Origin: a bacterium
GTDB taxonomy: Bacteria > CBDUZB01 > JAGLHV01
DNA: 8,555 bases
Assembly (NCBI GenBank): GCA_023143305.1
Contig: JAGLHV010000040.1
Span: 1 to 8,555 of the forward strand
Reading direction: 5' to 3'
Every line of letters starts with the position of its first letter. Within the stretch, counting starts at the first letter, position 1. The translations under genes were made by a program, and so were the position numbers. This document shows positions 1-4,709 of the stretch, one piece after another. Under the pieces are notes generated by a model. That model worked only from the letters and a program-made list of their open reading frames with translations, was not told where the DNA came from and ran no database searches.

Positions 1-103
1 TTAAAATTAGAAGTAACGGCCAGATAAATCCCAATAGTAGCCCCATATATTTATAAAGTACATTCAATAAAGAAAAATCATTTTTGAAATTATTCTGCTG
101 CAT
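1..103 (-). CDS. N-terminus of a membrane protein, cut by the window start
   Basis: On the minus strand an ATG at 103-101 opens a frame that stays open for 34 codons to the window edge. It is preceded at 9 nt by a perfect AAGGAG (118-113), which decides the start. The visible protein has a short polar N-terminus (MQQNNFKNDF...) followed by a hydrophobic stretch ending GLLLGFIWPLLLIL (residues 21-34), which looks like the start of a transmembrane helix. It lies about 80 nt downstream of the REC-pseudokinase-REC gene in the same direction and is probably the next gene of that operon. The fragment is too short to identify a family. It is below the usual ORF length cut-off only because it is truncated. 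Confidence 0.6.
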   Translation of the reverse strand, partial: MQQNNFKNDFSLLNVLYKYMGLLLGFIWPLLLIL

Positions 104-106
104 AAA

Positions 107-184
107 TTAATTCTCCTTGCTGAATTTATTTTTTTCCTGTGTACAATGAAAACAGCGAAAGCGTCCTTTAAATTCTGATTTTTC
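107..184 (-). other. Possible tiny CxxC ORF, out of frame with its nearest ATG
   Basis: Between the pseudokinase gene and the truncated membrane gene the minus strand has two short readings. An ATG at 186-184 overlaps the pseudokinase stop (ATGA) and opens a 40-residue frame ending at 64, which intrudes deep into the next gene. A second frame, open from 205 to the TAA at 109-107, reads ...EFKGRFRCFHCTQEKNKF... with a CxxC pair, and stops just before the next gene's start, overlapping its RBS. This second frame has no ATG/GTG/TTG of its own, but one extra A in the A5 run after the ATG (183-179) would join ATG AAA to it. It may be a decayed or mis-sequenced small zinc-binding protein, or chance. 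Confidence 0.2.
113..118 (-). promoter_or_regulatory. Ribosome binding site AAGGAG of the truncated membrane protein
   Basis: A perfect AAGGAG lies on the minus strand 9 nt before the ATG at 103. It is the best-matching site in the leftward cluster and is the main support for a gene running off the left edge. Confidence 0.6.
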
Positions 185-1631
185 ATAATTGACCCTTTTC
201 TTTTTTTAATTTATTTAATTCTTTAAATAAATCTTGTTTTTTTATTGGTTTTATGATGAAATTTTTATTGCCCCAGTCAAAAACCAATGTTTTGGTTTTT
301 GAAGAGGAAATGACAATAATAGGGATAGACATAGTTTTGGGATTATTTTTTAAATCTCTCAGTATTTTTCCCTGCTCGGATTCTGCAGTCATAATATCCA
401 GTATAATAGCAAAAGGGTTGGTATGAACAGGTTGTTTCAATGCTTCCTCTTTAGTTAAACAACCGACAACCTGATATTCTGTTTCTTTGGTAAAATTGCA
501 AATTCGCCTGATAACTGCCGGATTAATATCGATAACCAAAATATTTTTTTTAGTTTCTTTTTGCAAGGCTGTTGGTTGATAAGGGAGGGTAAGAATAAAG
601 GAAAAATCGTTGTTGGAGATATTTTTTATTTCCAGAGTTCCTCCTATAGATTCTGTTAAAGTTTTCGCAAGGTTTAAATTTATAGTTACTTCGTCATATT
701 CGTGAGCAGAGAACTGGTGGGCTGTTTTAAAAGGAGTAAAAGTAAAATTTTTACGGAGGGGATTTATTAATAAAGGGATTATACCGATTTTTATTGTTTT
801 TTTACAGGCAACGTTTAAAATAGAAATAATGAATTGTCCCGGGGAAGACAATTTAATAGTATAATCTATTATGTTAGTTAGAATTTGTTTTATATGTGAT
901 TTATCACTAATAATAAAAGGTAAATTTGGGTCAATATGAATTTTAGCAGCGAGGTTTTTTTCTTTTAATAAAGGATTTGCTTCTATAATTATTTCTGCCA
1001 GGATATTTTTTATTTTAATTTTTTCCCAGTGAGGAACCATTTTATTAAGAGTAATATTGGATAAATCCAGAAGATTATTAATCATCTGTAATAACTTTTT
1101 AGAATTAATATTTATTTTATTTAAAATTTGGTGTTGTGGGGAGATTTGTTGACCATGCGGGTTATTTAATAAAAAAGTTGTTTGATCAACAATGGCATTA
1201 ATCGATGTTTTTAAATTATAGTTTGTATCAGTAAATATAGAGGGGTGGATTTGTTTAGCCGCTATCCTTTTTTTTATACACCGTTCAACCGTTGCATTAA
1301 GATGGGAAAGGTCAAAAGGTTTACTTATGTAATCGTAACTTCCTAAACGCATGGCTTTTACTGCTGTTTCAATAGTTGCATATCCGGTAAGAATAATAGT
1401 ATCAGTGTTTATGTTGTTTTTTTTAATATCTTTTAATACTTCCAAGCCGTTAATGCCGGGCATTTTTAAATCAAGTAAAACAAGGTCAAAAAAGTTACTG
1501 TGTAACATGGTTAAACCTTCTTTTCCGTTTTTAGCTGATTCTACATGATAATATTTTTGCCGAAGAAGTTTGCTGCAAAGCTCCCTTATCTCAAATTCAT
1601 CATCAATTACCAGAATATTCGCTTTATTCAT
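183..1631 (-). CDS. REC-pseudo-histidine kinase-REC protein (482 aa), kinase core degenerate
   Basis: The N-terminal receiver (residues 1-120) is complete: acidic pair D10/D11, phospho-acceptor D54 in LLDLKMPGINGLEV, T82 and K104. Residues 130-195 match a HisKA dimerisation helix pair, but the usual SHELRTPLNAI reads NYNLKTSINAI, so the phospho-acceptor His is Tyr138. Residues 200-350 follow an HATPase_c outline ending in TESIGGTLEIKN and FILTLPY, yet the N-box catalytic Asn is Tyr257 and the DxGxG and GLGL boxes are gone. A second receiver (362-475) keeps D368, D412, S442 and K461 but has Ile369 in place of the second acidic residue. It should therefore be unable to autophosphorylate and may act as a phospho-regulated scaffold or phosphate sink; that role is inferred. 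It starts 15 nt after the active kinase, with AGGGAGA as RBS (1641-1635), so the two are surely one operon. Confidence 0.9.
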   Translation of the reverse strand: MNKANILVIDDEFEIRELCSKLLRQKYYHVESAKNGKEGLTMLHSNFFDLVLLDLKMPGINGLEVLKDIKKNNINTDTIILTGYATIETAVKAMRLGSYDYISKPFDLSHLNATVERCIKKRIAAKQIHPSIFTDTNYNLKTSINAIVDQTTFLLNNPHGQQISPQHQILNKININSKKLLQMINNLLDLSNITLNKMVPHWEKIKIKNILAEIIIEANPLLKEKNLAAKIHIDPNLPFIISDKSHIKQILTNIIDYTIKLSSPGQFIISILNVACKKTIKIGIIPLLINPLRKNFTFTPFKTAHQFSAHEYDEVTINLNLAKTLTESIGGTLEIKNISNNDFSFILTLPYQPTALQKETKKNILVIDINPAVIRRICNFTKETEYQVVGCLTKEEALKQPVHTNPFAIILDIMTAESEQGKILRDLKNNPKTMSIPIIVISSSKTKTLVFDWGNKNFIIKPIKKQDLFKELNKLKKEKGQL

Positions 1632-1646
1632 AAGTCTCCCTTTTAC

Positions 1647-3551
1647 CTAAAGCGGTAAAATTATAACAAATTTAGACCCTTTTCCTGTTCCTTTACTTTC
1701 AGCCCAAATATTTCCGTTATGTTTTTTTAAGATTCCATAACTTACGGAAAGCCCCAACCCTGTATTATTCCCTACTTCTTTAGTAGAAAAGAAAGGATCG
1801 AATATTTGGGGTAAAGCTTCTTTTTCAATTCCCTGTCCCTGATCATGGAAAGTGACGGCAATATATTTTCCTTTATAGTTATCAGTTTTATTAGTAAGTA
1901 ATTGTTCTTTTGAAGATGAGTAATCATAAATTCTGGTACTAATGGTTAATTTTCCTCCCTTAGGCATTGCTTGCTGTGCATTGACAATTAAATTAAGAAA
2001 TACTTGTTGTATTTGAGGGGCGCTAAGTTTTATTTTAGGTAAATTTGGAGCGTATTTTTTAATTATCTGAATATTTTCAATAGCTAATTGGCGTCCATAT
2101 AAGGAGAAAGTCTTATCGATTATTTCATTAATATCAATTACTTGAAAATCAAACTCCTGTTGCCGGGAGAAGCCCAGTAAATTAGTAACAATACCTTTAC
2201 ATCTCTGGGCGGCCTCTTCTATTTTTTTTATTTCGGTATACCCATGATTGTTTTTGGATAATTGCATTAAGAGCAATTGGGCATTACCCAGAACACTGGT
2301 TAAAGGATTATTAATTTCATGGGCTACACCTCCGGCTAATTGTCCCAGAGTAGCCATTTTATCTGCCTGGATTAACCGGATTTGAAGTTGTTTTCTTTCG
2401 GTTATATTTTTGACGGTTACCATCATTTCCATAGATTCATTTTCTTTGTGTTTCATTGGGCAAATGTATAATTCAGCAGGAAACTTTTTGCCGTCTTTTT
2501 TTTTCATCATTACTTCCTGGGCGTAAGTTTTTTTTGGTATTTGAGGGTCTAAAATATTTTTTATTAAAGAAGATATATTGGTGTTATCAGTAAATAGTGT
2601 GGTTAATTTTTTACCCAGCATTGTTTGCACAGGATAATTAAATATTCTTTCTACCGCTTCATTACAGGAAGTAATAGTCATATCGGATTTTAAGGAGAAA
2701 ATAGCATCCTGAATACTGGCAAATAGTTCCTCTAAATAATATTTTGATTTTTTGATTTCTGCTTCCATTTTTTCCCTTTGGGTAATATCACGCATAATGG
2801 CTCTTATTCCTGTGATTTTTTCATTTTGTTTTATTACCGAGGAATTGATTTCCACAATGATTTTTTCGTCGTTTTTATTGATTAATTTTATTTTAAATCC
2901 GGAAAGAGTGCCTTGTTCAATGGTTTTTTGTATAAAATCTGAAATATTTTCCAGGGTACAGGGAGAAAAAAATTGTTTAAAGTTCATTTTAAGTATTTTG
3001 TCTTTTGGATAGAGAAAAAACAAAGCGGCTTGTTTGTTAATAGTGACAATTGCTCCCTGGGTATCTAAGGTGCAGATTAAATCGTTGGCATTTTCTACCA
3101 AATCTCTATATTTTTCTTCGGATTCTGCTAAACTTCTTTGCAGTACGTCCTGTATTTTTTTCGTTTGAAAAGCACTGATTGCTTTTTCTACTACTAAAGG
3201 TAATAAATTAAGATAATTAATACTTTTAGTGATATAATCGTAAGCGCCCAATTTCATTGCATTTACTGCTATTTTTTCATTTCCTTCCCCTGTTACAAAA
3301 ATAACAGGTAAATGATAATTTTTTCTTATCTTGTTTAGTATCTCCAATCCATTTTCTTTCGGCAGATTATAATCTAAAAGCAGAATGTCAAAATTATTGT
3401 GACCAAGCATTTTCAAACATTCTGCACCGGAAGAAGCGGTTTTAACATGATATTTAGAATTAATACTTAATAACTTGTCTTTAGCTAATTGGGCATGGTC
3501 AAAATTGTCATCTACTACTAAGATATTAATCTTTTTTTTATTAGAAATCAT
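1647..3551 (-). CDS. REC-PAS-PAS sensor histidine kinase (634 aa)
   Basis: This is the only kinase in the window with every catalytic part. Domains in order: receiver (about 7-125; D14/D15, D60, T87, K109), PAS (about 147-258), PAS (about 270-385), HisKA with H411 in GGVAHEINNPLTSV, and HATPase_c with N524 in LNLIVNAQQAMPKGG, D570xGxG and T597GLGLS. The kinase core is of the NtrB-like soluble class. There is no signal peptide or transmembrane segment, so it is cytoplasmic and probably senses through the PAS domains; the ligand cannot be told. Because the receiver sits at the N-terminus, it could itself be controlled by an upstream donor such as the HPt protein encoded divergently. AGAAAGG lies 12 nt before the ATG, and a consensus-like promoter lies about 120 bp upstream. 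It is the probable phosphoryl source for the other receivers here (inference). Confidence 0.93.
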   Translation of the reverse strand: MISNKKKINILVVDDNFDHAQLAKDKLLSINSKYHVKTASSGAECLKMLGHNNFDILLLDYNLPKENGLEILNKIRKNYHLPVIFVTGEGNEKIAVNAMKLGAYDYITKSINYLNLLPLVVEKAISAFQTKKIQDVLQRSLAESEEKYRDLVENANDLICTLDTQGAIVTINKQAALFFLYPKDKILKMNFKQFFSPCTLENISDFIQKTIEQGTLSGFKIKLINKNDEKIIVEINSSVIKQNEKITGIRAIMRDITQREKMEAEIKKSKYYLEELFASIQDAIFSLKSDMTITSCNEAVERIFNYPVQTMLGKKLTTLFTDNTNISSLIKNILDPQIPKKTYAQEVMMKKKDGKKFPAELYICPMKHKENESMEMMVTVKNITERKQLQIRLIQADKMATLGQLAGGVAHEINNPLTSVLGNAQLLLMQLSKNNHGYTEIKKIEEAAQRCKGIVTNLLGFSRQQEFDFQVIDINEIIDKTFSLYGRQLAIENIQIIKKYAPNLPKIKLSAPQIQQVFLNLIVNAQQAMPKGGKLTISTRIYDYSSSKEQLLTNKTDNYKGKYIAVTFHDQGQGIEKEALPQIFDPFFSTKEVGNNTGLGLSVSYGILKKHNGNIWAESKGTGKGSKFVIILPL

Positions 3552-3673
3552 TTTGGTAAAAAACCTTTCTTTAAGTAGTTGGTTTTATACATACTTCATA
3601 AAACTTAAATAAAATTTAAATAAGATGGCAAAAAAAATAATTTCGCTCATTTTAATGTCTCTTTCTACTCAAT

Positions 3674-3702
3674 ATTTTAACGATTTAAATGAGTTTTGTC
3701 AA
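3674..3702 (-). promoter_or_regulatory. Sigma70-type promoter of the leftward kinase operon
   Basis: On the minus strand a perfect -35 TTGACA (3702-3697) is followed after exactly 17 nt by TAAAAT (3679-3674), five of six matches to the -10 consensus. Transcription would begin near 3667 and give a leader of about 115 nt before the kinase ATG at 3551. In such AT-rich DNA TAAAAT is common, but a perfect TTGACA at the ideal spacing is not. This would be the only promoter needed for the kinase, pseudokinase and downstream genes. Confidence 0.6.
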
Positions 3703-3720
3703 GGAAAATATAAAATTAAA

Positions 3721-3730
3721 GGGGGGGGGG
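3721..3730. repeat. G10 homopolymer tract between divergent promoters
   Basis: Ten consecutive G residues sit in otherwise A/T-dominated sequence. The tract lies about 54-63 bp upstream of the predicted leftward start site, and upstream of the rightward promoter candidate. Long poly-G runs are unstable by slipped-strand mispairing and in several bacteria change promoter or reading-frame output. Here it is equally likely to be a neutral run or to have an uncertain length in the assembly. Confidence 0.9.
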
Positions 3731-3785
3731 ATTTAGGTTTTAGTTGCCGGTTTATTACCGGAAGAAAAAAAGATAAATTTTTTAC

Positions 3786-3814
3786 TTGCTTTTAAAAATG
3801 TATTTTTATAAAAT
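3786..3814 (+). promoter_or_regulatory. Weak candidate promoter for the rightward secretion operon
   Basis: TTGCTT (3786-3791) and TAAAAT (3809-3814) are 17 nt apart on the plus strand. Transcription from here would leave a leader of about 180 nt before the ATG at 4005. Similar partial matches are easy to find in AT-rich DNA, so this is only the best of several. Confidence 0.25.
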
Positions 3815-4004
3815 AACTAAAGTAGTATTGTATTTATTTTAAATAATAATTTATTTTGTATCCTAAAAGTTAAGTATAAATGCAATTATTTTTACTATTA
3901 GTTTATTTAAACGGATAAAAGGTGTGTGTATTAATAATAAAGATTAGTTTCATTACTAATTAAATTCAGTTAAAGATCACCTAATTAGAAAGGAAAAAAT
4001 TAAA

Positions 4005-4709
4005 ATGTGTTCTACTTCGAAATCTGTAGTTAAGATTATTTTTTGTACTTCCAATCCGGATGAAAAGATGTTGCTCTGGAGTTTTTTACCGGATGGAGTG
4101 GTGTTGGATACAGTGAAAAGAGAGGAAGAATTACTTGAAAAGTTTAAGGAAACGGGCTGTAATATAATTTTATTGGATACTCAAATGGGCGTGCAGGATG
4201 GGTTTGCCGTTATTAAAAAAATAAGGGAGTATGAATCTGCTTCCGATTGGAAAGCAGTGCCTATAGTGGGAATAGTTCCCAATAAGGAAAATGCTTTATC
4301 CTCAAAATTCAGTGATCATATATTTCGTCCTTTTCAGCAGCAGGAGGTATTAAAAGTTATTAACAAATATGTTTCTTTGCCTCCTTTATCGGCAATAGTT
4401 ATTACTCTTGACCTGGAAATTAAAGATTTTGTTCCTGAATTTCTGGAAAACAGAAAAAAAGACAGTCTCTCGATTGGTGTGAATTTAAAAGAAAATAATT
4501 TTGTAAAAATTAAGGAATTAGGGCATAAGATGGTTGGTTCGGGAAAACTTTATGGCTTTGAACGAATTAGTAAAATAGGATATTTATTAGAAAAAGCAGC
4601 TAAAGAAGAACGAATAGAACCGATAAAAAAATTATCTCAGGAATTAATAATTTATCTTAATCAAGTGAAAAGCAGGTGGTTATATGCAGTCAAAGATTGT
4701 GGTCATTGA
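4005..4709 (+). CDS. Degenerate receiver-HPt phosphotransfer protein (234 aa)
   Basis: Residues 8-122 have the receiver fold pattern. D58 is at the phosphorylation position (IILLDTQMGVQDGFAVI), but the acidic pair is missing (FCTSN at 13-17), the usual Thr/Ser at the end of strand 4 is not seen (PIVGIVPN) and the conserved Lys is Arg108. Normal Mg-dependent phosphorylation is therefore doubtful. Residues 130-225 form an HPt helical bundle with the hallmark H174 in LGHKMVGSGKLYGF and the later LLEKAAK helix. The HPt histidine would accept and pass on phosphoryl groups between receivers. AGAAAGGA (3987-3994) lies 10 nt before the ATG. Its 3' end overlaps the ATPase gene by 26 nt, so the two are made together, and the likely partners are the two receivers on that ATPase (inference). 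Confidence 0.85.
   Translation: MCSTSKSVVKIIFCTSNPDEKMLLWSFLPDGVVLDTVKREEELLEKFKETGCNIILLDTQMGVQDGFAVIKKIREYESASDWKAVPIVGIVPNKENALSSKFSDHIFRPFQQQEVLKVINKYVSLPPLSAIVITLDLEIKDFVPEFLENRKKDSLSIGVNLKENNFVKIKELGHKMVGSGKLYGFERISKIGYLLEKAAKEERIEPIKKLSQELIIYLNQVKSRWLYAVKDCGH
4674..4679 (+). promoter_or_regulatory. RBS AGGTGG of the ATPase gene, inside the HPt gene
   Basis: AGGTGG ends 4 nt before the ATG at 4684 and lies within the last codons of the HPt gene. Together with the first beta strand SKIVVIDDD beginning immediately after Met, it supports this start and implies translational coupling. Confidence 0.5.

Larger units (their letters stand above)
3552..4004. other. Divergent intergenic region between the two clusters
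   Basis: This 453-bp AT-rich spacer separates the two divergent clusters. It holds a strong-looking leftward promoter, a weaker rightward candidate, a run of ten G residues, and a small inverted repeat CCGGT-5-ACCGG (3747-3761) with no T-run after it on either strand. A 56-codon rightward frame (3625-3795, starting MAKKIISLILM) crosses the G run, but has no RBS and overlaps the leftward promoter, so I do not call it as a gene. No riboswitch, tRNA or operator repeat was recognised. Between about 3815 and 3985 I see only AT-rich sequence, presumably the 5' leader of the rightward operon. Confidence 0.7.

Noticed and set aside
215..245. A7 run and other A-rich stretches near the end of the pseudokinase gene as programmed frameshift sites
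   Set aside because: Poly-A runs are expected by chance here, no following stem-loop or pseudoknot was seen, and the extension would have no recognisable domain.
1351..1548. 65-codon plus-strand frame
   Set aside because: It lies opposite the well-supported N-terminal receiver of the pseudokinase gene and has no recognisable domain.
2752..3012. 86-codon plus-strand frame
   Set aside because: It is antisense to the first PAS domain of the kinase, whose frame is clearly real.
3747..3761. Inverted repeat CCGGT-5-ACCGG as a terminator
   Set aside because: The stem is only 5 bp and no T-run follows on either strand; it also sits between divergent, not convergent, genes.
3815..4004. c-di-GMP riboswitch in the leader of the secretion operon
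   Set aside because: The conserved GEMM sequence blocks were looked for and not found; the leader is simple AT-rich sequence.
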